From the NCBI RefSeq assembly GCF_003185655.1, contig NZ_QHJQ01000001.1, positions 310,001 through 374,000 on the forward strand: a stretch of DNA of 64,000 nt. Reading direction: 5' to 3'. The number at the start of each line of letters is the position of its first letter. Position 1 is the stretch's first letter. Source of the DNA: Coraliomargarita sinensis. Its GTDB lineage: Bacteria > Verrucomicrobiota > Verrucomicrobiia > Opitutales > Coraliomargaritaceae. Both the position numbers and the translations under genes were made by a program. Below, piece by piece: positions 36,297-44,641 of this stretch. The notes beneath the pieces are model-generated. The model did not search any database, was not told the DNA's origin, and saw only the letters and a list, made by a program, of their open reading frames with translations.

Positions 36297-36309
36297 CGGG
36301 TAACACTTT

Positions 36310-36756
36310 GTGAATCTGTTTCATCGCATTCGTGAGCGTTTTTTCTTTAACATGCCCAAAACCCTGCCGGTTGGGAGCACCCGTGCGGAACGCGGGCGCT
36401 ATGGGGAGGACTTGGCTTGTCGCTACTGCCGCAAGGAACTCGGCTACCGTGTTCTGGCCCGCAACTGGCGCAGCAAGCGGGATGAACTTGATTTGATCTG
36501 CACGGATCAGAACGTTCTGGTTTTTGTCGAAGTCCGCGCCCGGTCCGAGGAAGCGCTGGTTTCCGGGGTTGCTTCGGTGGACGCTCGCAAGAAGAAGGTT
36601 TTGCAACGGGCCTGTAAGCGGTATTTAAAGCAATTGCAAAATCCACCAAAACACTTCCGTTTTGATATTATCGACGTAACACTTGTCGAAGGAACGCCTG
36701 GCACGGTTCGACATTATGCCAACGTTCCCTTATTTCATAAACACTACACTGCCTAG
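36310..36756 (+). CDS. YraN/UPF0102 family protein
   Basis: The 148-residue protein shows the endonuclease-like core of the UPF0102 family: GRYGEDLACRYCRKELGYRVLARNWRSKRDELDLICTDQNVLVFVEVRAR, containing the E-(L)DLI and EV(K/R) motif of PD-(D/E)XK enzymes, here ELDLI and FVEVRAR. A Lys-rich helix (DARKKKVLQRACKRYL) follows. The start is a GTG at 36310; the ATG at 36352 is an alternative. The biochemical role is not settled. It ends four bases before zwf. Confidence 0.85.
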   Translation: MNLFHRIRERFFFNMPKTLPVGSTRAERGRYGEDLACRYCRKELGYRVLARNWRSKRDELDLICTDQNVLVFVEVRARSEEALVSGVASVDARKKKVLQRACKRYLKQLQNPPKHFRFDIIDVTLVEGTPGTVRHYANVPLFHKHYTA

Positions 36757-36759
36757 CCA

Positions 36760-38316
36760 ATGACCCAAGCCAGCGAAGATGAATCCAGACATCCCTTTCT
36801 CAAAGGGTTGAGCAAACACCGTGGGGCGCCACCGACGGTCGTCGTAATTTTTGGCGCCTCGGGCGACCTGACCGCGCGCAAACTTGTGCCGGCGATCTTC
36901 AACCTGGGCGTGGATAACCTTCTGCCGGGCGACTTTCACCTCATCGGCTACGGTCGTAAGGAGATCCCGGACGAGGAATTTCGCTCACTCATGGACGAGG
37001 CGATTGAAGAACATTCCCGCCGGCCGCTCAGTAAAGAAATCTGGGAACGTGTGCGCCACAACACGACTTACCATGCCGGGGGCTATGACGAGGCATCTTC
37101 GTTTGCCTCACTGGCGGAGAAGATCGACGGAATCGAAAAAGAGATCGGCCGGGAGGTGCAACGGCTCTTTTACATTTCGACGCCGCCAAGCGTCTTCGAG
37201 CCAATCATATCCAACTTGGGCAGCAGCGGGATGGCCAAGGCCCATCTGCACACCAAGTTTGCTTCCAAGGTGATTGTGGAGAAGCCCTTCGGGCACGACC
37301 TCGGTTCGGCCCGTGAGTTGAATGCCGCGATTAACGAGGTGTTTGAAGAGTCGCAGGTGTACCGGATCGATCACTACCTCGGGAAAGAGACGGTGCAGGA
37401 CCTGCTCGTTCAACGTTTTGCCAATTCGATTTTTGAGCCGATCTGGAATCGCGAATACGTCTCCTGCGTGCAAATCACGGTGGCCGAAAGTCTCGGCGTG
37501 GGCTCGCGCGGCGGCTACTACGATACCAGTGGCGCGCTGCGGGACATGATTCAGAATCATACCATGCAACTGGTGGCACTGACAGCCATGGAGCCACCCG
37601 TCTCGCTCGACCCCGAATCGATTCGCGACGAGAAGGTCAAGGTGTTGAAGGCGATTCAGCCGCTTGCGCTGGATGCCGAGGACGGCGACGTCGTGCGTGC
37701 ACGCTACGAGAGTGGCTTGGTCGACGGGGAGCCGGTCAAAGGCTACAAGGAAGAAGAGGGTATTCCCGAGGATTCCTTCACCGAAACCTATGCCGCATTG
37801 CGCCTTTCCATTAACAATTGGCGCTGGAAGGGCGTGCCCTTCTACATCCGCTCCGGCAAGCGCATGGCCCGACGTGCGAGCGAGATCGCCATACAGTTCA
37901 AGCGTCCCCCCGGCATTCTCTTTTCGGAGGGAAACAAATTCGACGTGGCTTCAAACACGATGGTCATCAGCATCCAGCCGGACGAGGGAGTCACCTTGGT
38001 GATGAACTCCAAGATCCCCGGCTTGGAGACCCGCACCCAGCCGGTCAAAATGCACTTTCGCTATGCCACGACCTTCGGCTCGAACACCCCGGAGGCGTAT
38101 GAGCGCCTCATCCTCGACGCCATGATCGGCGACAGTACACTCTTTATCCGTGGTGACGAAACCGAGGCCTCCTGGAAGCTGATCACTCCGATCCTCGACC
38201 ATTGGAATGAAGCCGGAGAGGAAGGCTTGGCGACGTATGCGGCCGGCTCATGGGGGCCGAAGGAGAGCGAGCAGCTCCTGGCGAGTAACGGGCACGAATG
38301 GCGTCGGTCCGGGTAG
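36760..38316 (+). CDS. zwf: Glucose-6-phosphate 1-dehydrogenase
   Basis: Zwf oxidises glucose 6-phosphate to 6-phosphoglucono-lactone with NADP, the entry to the pentose phosphate pathway. The 518-residue protein has VVVIFGASGDLTARKLVPAI (nucleotide-binding), VIVEKPFGHD and the active-site signature RIDHYLGKETVQDLLV, plus a distal FRYATTFGSNTPEAYERL. The ATG overlaps nothing and lies four bases after the YraN-like gene. It is followed by opcA after 20 bases, a typical zwf-opcA pair. Firm. Confidence 0.97.
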   Translation: MTQASEDESRHPFLKGLSKHRGAPPTVVVIFGASGDLTARKLVPAIFNLGVDNLLPGDFHLIGYGRKEIPDEEFRSLMDEAIEEHSRRPLSKEIWERVRHNTTYHAGGYDEASSFASLAEKIDGIEKEIGREVQRLFYISTPPSVFEPIISNLGSSGMAKAHLHTKFASKVIVEKPFGHDLGSARELNAAINEVFEESQVYRIDHYLGKETVQDLLVQRFANSIFEPIWNREYVSCVQITVAESLGVGSRGGYYDTSGALRDMIQNHTMQLVALTAMEPPVSLDPESIRDEKVKVLKAIQPLALDAEDGDVVRARYESGLVDGEPVKGYKEEEGIPEDSFTETYAALRLSINNWRWKGVPFYIRSGKRMARRASEIAIQFKRPPGILFSEGNKFDVASNTMVISIQPDEGVTLVMNSKIPGLETRTQPVKMHFRYATTFGSNTPEAYERLILDAMIGDSTLFIRGDETEASWKLITPILDHWNEAGEEGLATYAAGSWGPKESEQLLASNGHEWRRSG

Positions 38317-38336
38317 TTAAAAATTGAATACAATAG

Positions 38337-39317
38337 ATGAAAGATTTGATCGACGAATTGCCCGGCATTGCCTTGCCGGTGCGTGAAGTGGCTCATCGCT
38401 TGAATACGATGTGGCAGGGGGAAGGCGACGGGTCTCCGTCGGAGTTCCGCGCTTCGCAAATGAACGTGGTCCTGCACTTTGGGCGTGAAGTCACTCCGCG
38501 GGAGGCGACGCAACGGTTCGGCGAGCTGATCGAATTCGCACAGCGCTACCCGAGCCGGATTATCGTGCTCTGCCCCTGCGATTCGATCAGCGACGGCTCG
38601 ATGCGGGCGAAACTCTTCAGCCAGTGCTATATCGGCGACTCACACCGGGAAATGTGCTGCTGTGAAGCCCTGATGCTGGGCTATCAGCCGGACGATTGTG
38701 GCTATCTGGGCAATCAGGTATCGGTTTGGCTGGAATCGGACCTTCCCACTTATCACTGGTTCAGCCGGGTCCCGGCAGAGCGGATTGAGGCCTATTTTGA
38801 CAATCTTCTGGTCGGGGTTCGCCGTTGTATTTACGACAGCAGCATCGAAGAGAAAGATCTCGGCGCGCTCGACTGGCCCGAGCCGGACCGCGTAGGTGAT
38901 CTGGCGACCGCGAGGTTATTGCCGGTGCGTCAGGCGATCGGTCAGTATTTGAGTGGCTATTCGATCGAGCAACTCTGCCATGGGCTGAAATCAGTGCGGA
39001 TCCGGTATGCGGAATCCATGTCCGGGGAAGGCAGACGGCTGCTGGAGTGGATCAAAGACTGCCTTAATGAATGCGACAAATGCGAGGACTGCAGTGCGTT
39101 AAAGGCGGACTACGACCTCGGCGAGTGTCAGGCCGACGACTGCCGTCTGACCTTGGAGCTTAGCTACGAAGATGATCGCTACTTCCGCTGGAGGATGTTG
39201 AGCGGCGGAAACCTCGGCATGGTCGAGGCGTATTTAGGCAAGTCCGAGGAGAAGGTGACGACCCGCGTCAAGTCGCTGGGTGCGGAGCAAACGATTGCAG
39301 AAGCGCTGTTGTTTTAA
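38337..39317 (+). CDS. opcA: Glucose-6-phosphate dehydrogenase assembly protein OpcA
   Basis: OpcA supports the activity or assembly of glucose-6-phosphate dehydrogenase in cyanobacteria and other bacteria. The 326-residue protein contains SQMNVVLHFGREVTPREATQRFGELIEFAQRYPSRIIVLCPCD and a Cys-rich stretch DSHREMCCCEALMLGYQPDDCGY, then WLESDLPTYHWFSRVP, in the order expected for the family. A second Cys-rich segment (CDKCEDCSALKADYDLGECQADDC) near residue 245 is unusual and could bind a metal. The stop overlaps that of the convergent peroxiredoxin gene. Confidence 0.85.
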   Translation: MKDLIDELPGIALPVREVAHRLNTMWQGEGDGSPSEFRASQMNVVLHFGREVTPREATQRFGELIEFAQRYPSRIIVLCPCDSISDGSMRAKLFSQCYIGDSHREMCCCEALMLGYQPDDCGYLGNQVSVWLESDLPTYHWFSRVPAERIEAYFDNLLVGVRRCIYDSSIEEKDLGALDWPEPDRVGDLATARLLPVRQAIGQYLSGYSIEQLCHGLKSVRIRYAESMSGEGRRLLEWIKDCLNECDKCEDCSALKADYDLGECQADDCRLTLELSYEDDRYFRWRMLSGGNLGMVEAYLGKSEEKVTTRVKSLGAEQTIAEALLF

Positions 39318-39823
39318 TCGGCTGATTCGATTTCGTCGAGTGCCTTAACCACGTCAGCCATCTGGCCGGATGTGGCCGCGCTGAGATCGCGCCAAACCAG
39401 CACGCCATCCTTAAATAAGTAGGCTTGTCGGCTCCAGCGCCCCTTCCCGAAAGCCTTGGCCACGGATTTGTCCGTATCGGCAATCAGGGTGAAGGGCAGC
39501 GAGTGCTTCTCGCGAAATTCTGCTTGGGTCTTGGCGGTGTCGGAAGACACGCCATAAATCGTAACCTCACGTTTCTGTAGTTCGTCCCAACCGTCGCGCA
39601 AGCTGCAGGCTTGCTTGGTGCAGCCGGGGGTCATTGCTTTCGGGTAGAAGAAAACCAAAACAGTACCCTCGCTGAGGGCATTGCCGAGGTGGACAGGGTT
39701 GCCTCGGTCGTCGATACTTTTGACAGCGGGCGCCTTCGCTCCAAGTTTGAGCTCATCTGCCTGTAGCAGAGCGTTGAAGAATGAGAGTGCCATAAGGGTA
39801 AGAATGCATTTTAGCATAATCAA
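39314..39823 (-). CDS. Secreted peroxiredoxin, BCP/PrxQ type
   Basis: Peroxiredoxins reduce H2O2 and organic peroxides through a peroxidatic Cys. A signal peptide (MIMLKCILTLMALSFFNALLQADE) is followed by PKAMTPGCTKQACSLRDGWDEL: the TPGCT peroxidatic Cys and a second Cys five residues later, as in 2-Cys PrxQ/BCP. KREVTIYGVSSDTAKTQAEF completes the fold. The signal peptide makes it a periplasmic or envelope enzyme, unlike the usual cytoplasmic BCP. Its stop overlaps the opcA stop on the other strand. Confidence 0.9.
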   Translation of the reverse strand: MIMLKCILTLMALSFFNALLQADELKLGAKAPAVKSIDDRGNPVHLGNALSEGTVLVFFYPKAMTPGCTKQACSLRDGWDELQKREVTIYGVSSDTAKTQAEFREKHSLPFTLIADTDKSVAKAFGKGRWSRQAYLFKDGVLVWRDLSAATSGQMADVVKALDEIESAD

Positions 39824-39847
39824 CCATCGGCAGGAGGGGCGGTTGGC

Positions 39848-40204
39848 TTACAGACTATCTGTCAGCTTTTGCGTGGTGTGCTCCAGGCGTCCAGCCAGTG
39901 TTTCCAGCATCTTCACCGCAATTTCCGGATGCTGACTGACCAGAGCCTCCAGATCAATCCCTTCGTATTTTGTGACGGTCGTCGGCATGCGGGCTCTGAC
40001 ACAGGATGTGCGCGGTTTGCCCAGAATGGCGCTGACTTCCCCGAATATTGTGCCGGGGAACATCAGGACGTTGAGCACGACATCGTCTTTTACGACTTCG
40101 ACGGCTCCTTTCTCCAATACGTAAAATGCTCTGCCATGATCACCCTGACGGATGATGACATTGCCGGCTCGGAATTCTTCTGTGGTTGGCACCTTTTCAG
40201 TCAT
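39848..40204 (-). CDS. Cyclic nucleotide-binding domain protein
   Basis: From the ATG at 40204 the protein has 118 residues (eight more from an upstream start at 40228). It is a single cNMP-binding domain: FRAGNVIIRQGDHGRAFYVLEKGAVEVVKDDVVLNVLMFPGTIFGEVSAILGKPRTSCVRAR with the phosphate-binding GEVSAI and R-T-S-C loop. A short helical end follows. There is no DNA-binding or kinase domain, so it may act by protein contact. It lies between the peroxiredoxin and the divergent LysM gene. Confidence 0.8.
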   Translation of the reverse strand: MTEKVPTTEEFRAGNVIIRQGDHGRAFYVLEKGAVEVVKDDVVLNVLMFPGTIFGEVSAILGKPRTSCVRARMPTTVTKYEGIDLEALVSQHPEIAVKMLETLAGRLEHTTQKLTDSL

Positions 40205-40286
40205 GTTGAATAAAGCCCTGATGGGCAAGCTTGCGCTGATGTAAATTGCGTTGACGGTCGTTAAGGCAGCTTAGAAACATAAACGG

Positions 40287-41060
40287 ATGTTACAGCGCGT
40301 ATTAACCTGCATTTGGATCCCGGCCTTATTGGCGCTGATAAGTGCATGCAGCCCGAATGGAGTCGAGGTCGTGAGCGAGACGGATGAGAAACAGTACCAG
40401 CTTGCTCAGGATTTCAAAAACCAGGGCCGGACCGAGGAGGCGCTCAGCGCCTTTCTCCGGGTGATCGATGCGCGTCGCGATGCCCCGGAGTCGCATTTGG
40501 AGGCCGGTTACATTTACCTGCGCACAATGAAGGACCCGATTCGCGCGATCTACCATTTCGAACGTTACCTTCAGTTCAAACCGCAATCGCCGCAAGCCAG
40601 CCAGGTGCGCCAGCTCATCGAGACCGCGCAAAAGGAATTCGCGCGCCAGTTGCCGGCCCAGCCGTATGAAGGGGATTTGGAGCGTATTGATTTAATGGAA
40701 CTGGTGAAGACGCTCAAACAGGAGAATGACAGTTTGAAGCGCGATCTAGTTGCCGCGGAAAAACGGGTCAGCCAACTGGAAAATGTTCTCGGACAGGCCA
40801 GAAGGGTGCCCCGCCCGCAGACTGAGGCTCCCGCGGTCGTGCGCCGGGAACAGCCCGTTCGCACGGACGGAGGCACGGCCACGCCCGATCCGGAGGATGT
40901 GCCCCGCACCTACACCGTGCAGTCGGGAGATACGCTCAGCACGATCAGCCGGCGCTTCTATGGCACCCCCTCCCGCTGGATTGATATTTTTCAGGCGAAC
41001 CGTGACCGTCTCTCCAGCGAAAATGCCCTACGCGTGGGGCAGGAGATCCGCATCCCCTGA
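40287..41060 (+). CDS. Lipoprotein with TPR-like helices and a C-terminal LysM domain
   Basis: A lipoprotein signal (MLQRVLTCIWIPALLALISAC) anchors the protein at the Cys at residue 21. TPR-like helices (QLAQDFKNQGRTEEALSAFLRVIDAR; PIRAIYHFERYLQFKP) come next, then a coiled coil (LVKTLKQENDSLKRDLVAAEKRVSQLENVL) and a Pro-rich linker. A LysM domain (TYTVQSGDTLSTISRRFYGTPSRWIDIFQANRDRL) lies at the end. LysM binds peptidoglycan, so the protein probably links a membrane to the cell wall. It is transcribed with or just before the cysteine desulfurase gene, 42 bases away. Confidence 0.85.
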   Translation: MLQRVLTCIWIPALLALISACSPNGVEVVSETDEKQYQLAQDFKNQGRTEEALSAFLRVIDARRDAPESHLEAGYIYLRTMKDPIRAIYHFERYLQFKPQSPQASQVRQLIETAQKEFARQLPAQPYEGDLERIDLMELVKTLKQENDSLKRDLVAAEKRVSQLENVLGQARRVPRPQTEAPAVVRREQPVRTDGGTATPDPEDVPRTYTVQSGDTLSTISRRFYGTPSRWIDIFQANRDRLSSENALRVGQEIRIP

Positions 41061-41102
41061 TGCTTCAGGGTGGTTTGACGACGGCACTACGTTTGGACTA
41101 TT

Positions 41103-42245
41103 ATGTCGGGCATGCGTTTCTTTGATTACAACGCGACCACACCGCTTCTGCCCGAAGCGAGGGCGGCCTGGCTTGAGGCGAACGATGCGTGTTGGCTCAA
41201 CCCCTCAAGCCCCTATCGTGCCGGTGCGGCTGCGCATGCCCGGTTGGAGGAAGCGCGTGATCGATTAGCGGCCTTGCTGGATGTCGATTCCCGGCGTATC
41301 GTATTTAATTCCGGAGCGACCGAGGGGAACAACGCTGTCTTAGCCGGTTGGTCACGAACGTTCGGCGAGAAAGCACGGGTCGGCGTCGGCGCGACGGAGC
41401 ATCCAAGTGTTCTTGAGGCGGCGAAGCATCACTTCGATCAGCGTATCGATTGGCTGGAGCCCGAACCCGGCGGGGTGATTCAGCCGGAAACTTTGGAAGG
41501 AAAGGCGGTTTCTGCGGTTTCCATCATGGCGGCAAATAACGAAACCGGCGTGCTGAACCCATGGCAGGAATGGGCAAAGGTCTGTCGGGGCCGGGGCATT
41601 ACCATGCACTGTGATGCTTCGCAGTGGATCGGAAAAATGCCGCTCGAAGGTTTGGGCGCCTGCGATTTTGTCACCGCCTGCGCACACAAATTCGGTGGAC
41701 CCAAAGGGGCGGGGTTCCTGCTGGTTCCGGAGGGTTGTGTCTCTGGGTTTGTCGGTGGGGCACAGGAGGGCGGTCGTCGTGCCGGCACGGAAAATTTGGC
41801 TGGTATTTTGTCGATGTTGGCTGCTCTGGAGGCTGTTGAAGCGAAGCGTGCGACTTTCTCAGCCAAGGCGAAGGGAGACTTCCTGGATGCGCTGGAAGAG
41901 GAAATGCCCGGAGTGACAGTGATTGGCCGCGGCCAGCCTGCGCTCTGGAATACGGTCGCCATCGTACTGCCGGACTTTAAAAGCAGCCGCTGGATTCGTG
42001 CCCTCGAAAGAAAAGGCGTTCTGGTCTCAGCGGGCTCGGCCTGCTCGACAGGTAAAGGTGGGCCTTCACACGTGCTGGCTGCAATGGGCCTCGACCCCAA
42101 TCAGGCAGATCGAGCGTTGCGCATCAGCTCCGGATGGGAAACAACGCCGGACGATTGGAGCGCGTTGCTGGACGCCCTGCTCAGCAGCTACAAGGAACTC
42201 AAGAAGGAGGCTGCCGGCTCCAACTCGCAGGTTATTTCGATTTAG
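41103..42245 (+). CDS. Cysteine desulfurase, NifS/IscS-like class V aminotransferase
   Basis: The 380-residue protein matches the PLP-dependent desulfurase family. It has FDYNATTPLLPEAR at the start, NSGATEGNNAVLAG, a Lys in ACAHKFGGPKGAG (PLP site), and SAGSACSTGKGGPSHVLAAMG with the catalytic Cys near residue 312. The protein would move sulfur from cysteine for Fe-S clusters or tRNA thiolation. No iscU or scaffold gene lies nearby; recF starts five bases after the stop. IscS versus SufS cannot be decided by sequence alone, though the short Cys loop (SACSTGKGG) is IscS/NifS-like in context. Confidence 0.88.
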   Translation: MSGMRFFDYNATTPLLPEARAAWLEANDACWLNPSSPYRAGAAAHARLEEARDRLAALLDVDSRRIVFNSGATEGNNAVLAGWSRTFGEKARVGVGATEHPSVLEAAKHHFDQRIDWLEPEPGGVIQPETLEGKAVSAVSIMAANNETGVLNPWQEWAKVCRGRGITMHCDASQWIGKMPLEGLGACDFVTACAHKFGGPKGAGFLLVPEGCVSGFVGGAQEGGRRAGTENLAGILSMLAALEAVEAKRATFSAKAKGDFLDALEEEMPGVTVIGRGQPALWNTVAIVLPDFKSSRWIRALERKGVLVSAGSACSTGKGGPSHVLAAMGLDPNQADRALRISSGWETTPDDWSALLDALLSSYKELKKEAAGSNSQVISI

Positions 42246-42250
42246 AACGT

Positions 42251-43321
42251 ATGCGTTTCCTTAATCTGCGTCTGCAAAATTTCCGCAATATCGAGTTTGC
42301 CGAGCTCTCGCTGGATGCGCCCCGGACCTTTCTGCTCGGTGCGAACGGACAGGGGAAATCGAATATCCTTGAGGCGCTGAGCCTGGTGACTGCACTTCGC
42401 TCCTTTCGTACCCAAAATGCCGGGGCACTGCCGCGAAAAGAGGCGGGTCAGTATGCTCTGGTTTATGAAGTCGAGCATGACGAGTATGGCGTGACCGAGA
42501 TCGAGATACATGGGGGACGTGAGGGACGAAAGCTTCTCGTCGATGGCGAGCCGGTCATGCGATTGGGCGATTTTATCGGGCGCTTCCCGGTTGTCCCTTT
42601 GAGTTCGGCCGACTTTCAGCTTTTGAGAGGAAGCCCTGCGGAACGGCGCCGTTTTCTGGATCTGACCTTGTCGTCAATCGACCGGCACTACTACGACGCG
42701 CTGCGACAATATCACCGAGGAATCACGGAGCGTAATCGACTGCTGAAGAATGGCCGCTCAAGCGCTGAATTTGATGCCTTCGAGGCCGAGATTGCCACTC
42801 ATGCGGCGGTGCTCTCGCACAAGCGCACGGAGGGATTGGCCCGCCTTGGTTCTGTCCTGAAAGAAGTTTATACCGGACTGGCCGATGCCGACGAAGGTCC
42901 GGAGGTGGTCTACAGCCCCAATGTCGAAGTAAAAGACGCGTCTCAGTTTAAGGATGTTTTGGCGGCGTCGCGAAAGCGGGATGAAATCATGGGGGCGACG
43001 CAAAAAGGCCCGCACCGGGATGACATGAGGTTGGCCCTGAACGTTGGCGGCGCCAAGGAATATGCCTCCGACGGCCAGCAGCGCGGGCTCTGCGTGGCGC
43101 TGCGGATCGCCCAGGCGACTCTGTTTCGGGAAGCCCTGCAGGTGGCGCCGGTATTGCTCGTCGATGATGTCTTGGGCGAACTCGACCCGCATCGTAAAGC
43201 CGGTTTTTGGAGGGCCTGCCCCGGGGACTTGCAGATTGTCGCGACCGGCACCGAATTGCCGGAGGATGCTCCCGGGTGGTCCGTCAGTCGGGTCAAGGCG
43301 GGGCGCCTGGCGCCGAATTAG
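42251..43321 (+). CDS. recF: DNA replication and repair protein RecF
   Basis: The ATG at 42251 (MRFLNLRLQNFRNIEF) gives 356 residues; the longer upstream frame overlaps the desulfurase and is not needed. RecF is an SMC-like ATPase that loads RecA at gaps. The Walker A motif LLGANGQGKSNILEAL lies at residues 30-45, the signature SDGQQRGLCVAL near residue 280 and a Walker B LLVDDVLGELD near residue 305. It is usually next to dnaN/gyrB, but here it follows a cysteine desulfurase gene. Its stop codon overlaps that of the convergent Nudix gene. Confidence 0.93.
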   Translation: MRFLNLRLQNFRNIEFAELSLDAPRTFLLGANGQGKSNILEALSLVTALRSFRTQNAGALPRKEAGQYALVYEVEHDEYGVTEIEIHGGREGRKLLVDGEPVMRLGDFIGRFPVVPLSSADFQLLRGSPAERRRFLDLTLSSIDRHYYDALRQYHRGITERNRLLKNGRSSAEFDAFEAEIATHAAVLSHKRTEGLARLGSVLKEVYTGLADADEGPEVVYSPNVEVKDASQFKDVLAASRKRDEIMGATQKGPHRDDMRLALNVGGAKEYASDGQQRGLCVALRIAQATLFREALQVAPVLLVDDVLGELDPHRKAGFWRACPGDLQIVATGTELPEDAPGWSVSRVKAGRLAPN

Positions 43322-43824
43322 CTTCCGTTTAGCTTGAGTTCCTCGGTGAGGCTGAGTTTGCCGGAAGGGTCGCAGTCTGCTCGTATCCCGATAAAGCCAT
43401 CGGCGAAACGATCATAGTAAGGCCAAAGCAAGGTGCGGTCGGTTTCCGGGATCGCAAGCGCGTCGATCGCCTTTCTGCTGTAGAAGCGGAACCTTCCTTC
43501 ATCGATCTCCGGAGGCAGCGCGTCGATCGTCCGCAGACAATTAAAGAGAAACATGAGCCAGTGCCCGGAGCCTTCGTAACTTTTTTCCGAAATGTAGCCG
43601 AAACAGTGCAGGTCCTGGTCCTCCAGGGAAAGGTTGATCTCCTCCATGACCTCACGCCGGGCACACTCGTAGGGCGACTCGCCCAGACGCATGTCCAGTT
43701 TTCCCCCGATCGGGCTCCAGCAGCCAAGGTTTGGGGCTTTGCGCCGCTCAATCAACAAATGCTCCCCGTCAGGGTTTCGAACAAAAACGAGTGCGCTTAT
43801 TTTAAAAGGAAGAACGGATGTCAT
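43318..43824 (-). CDS. Nudix hydrolase family protein
   Basis: From the ATG at 43824 the protein has 168 residues; an upstream start (43902) is less likely. It opens with FKISALVFVRNPDGEHLLIERR and has GGKLDMRLGESPYECARREVMEEINL. The Nudix box REVMEE helix is complete, but seven rather than five residues separate the first Gly pair from the following Glu. The family cleaves nucleoside diphosphates linked to other groups; the substrate is unknown. It is convergent with recF (overlapping stops) and divergent from the pilus operon. Confidence 0.85.
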   Translation of the reverse strand: MTSVLPFKISALVFVRNPDGEHLLIERRKAPNLGCWSPIGGKLDMRLGESPYECARREVMEEINLSLEDQDLHCFGYISEKSYEGSGHWLMFLFNCLRTIDALPPEIDEGRFRFYSRKAIDALAIPETDRTLLWPYYDRFADGFIGIRADCDPSGKLSLTEELKLNGS

Positions 43825-44022
43825 GCTACGGCAAGTTCCCGAGCAACGGACGAAGTGCAAGTGAATTTCTCTTTCTGTGCAAAGCGAATGCCCCTGAACC
43901 AATACAGTAAAAGAACAGTTAATAAATTAGGGGAAAAATATATTGCTATGGGTCTTTCAGCCCCGTATCGATTAGAAGCTTAAGTTGTTAATATCAATTA
44001 TCCCATACATTCCCAAATTTTG

Positions 44023-44613
44023 ATGAAGAAGCTGTTATCCCTATGTCTCTTCCCGATCTTCGCTTCGGTCTCTTTATTTGCTCAGAAGGAGGCAATTAAA
44101 GTGGACCGGGTTGATTTCAATTCTCTTCGCGATGATTGGATTCAAATGGAGGTGGAACTTTCATGTCACGGAAACCCGTCTCCGGAGGCGCGTGATTCAC
44201 GGTTCGTGGAAAATATTAGAGTGAAGGTCTATCTGGCCTTCACCCGTGATGAGAAAAAACGCGAGTACGATTACTACGTTTCTGAAGTGGAGATCGTGAT
44301 TATGGAGCAGGGCGACGACAACAACGTCTACTTCTACCTGCCCGGCCCGATCGCCGAACGCGACCAACTCAACACCGATCCTGACTTTTATTATGTCGAG
44401 GTTTCAGTCAATGATGAGGAGCAGTCCCCGCAGAAGTCTGCCATTAGCAGCAATATCCCGAATTTGGAAATCCTTGAGTCCTTTATCTCCAAGGCTGACG
44501 CAGGAAGTCTGGAAAACGAACATTTACTCATGCCGATATATCTGGTTTCCGGGGTTGAACTTGGGCGCGTCAGTGATCTTCCTGTGTTTCTGCGTCGCGA
44601 CGTGCGCCAGTAA
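44023..44613 (+). CDS. Amuc_1102-like pilus-associated protein
   Basis: The 196-residue protein (ATG at 44023; a TTG at 44020 is also in frame) has a signal peptide (MKKLLSLCLFPIFASVSLFAQ) and a beta-rich soluble domain. It includes DRVDFNSLRDDWIQMEVELSCHGN and VENIRVKVYLAFTRDEKKREYDYYVSEVEI. Its place as the first gene before a PilM-like gene, followed by Amuc_1100-, 1099- and 1098-like genes, matches the Akkermansia locus order from memory, and I assign it on that basis. It is probably a periplasmic or outer-membrane-associated accessory protein of that system. Sequence identity was not measured. Confidence 0.75.
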   Translation: MKKLLSLCLFPIFASVSLFAQKEAIKVDRVDFNSLRDDWIQMEVELSCHGNPSPEARDSRFVENIRVKVYLAFTRDEKKREYDYYVSEVEIVIMEQGDDNNVYFYLPGPIAERDQLNTDPDFYYVEVSVNDEEQSPQKSAISSNIPNLEILESFISKADAGSLENEHLLMPIYLVSGVELGRVSDLPVFLRRDVRQ

Positions 44614-44641
44614 CTTCTCCTGCTAGAAACCTTTCGTATCG

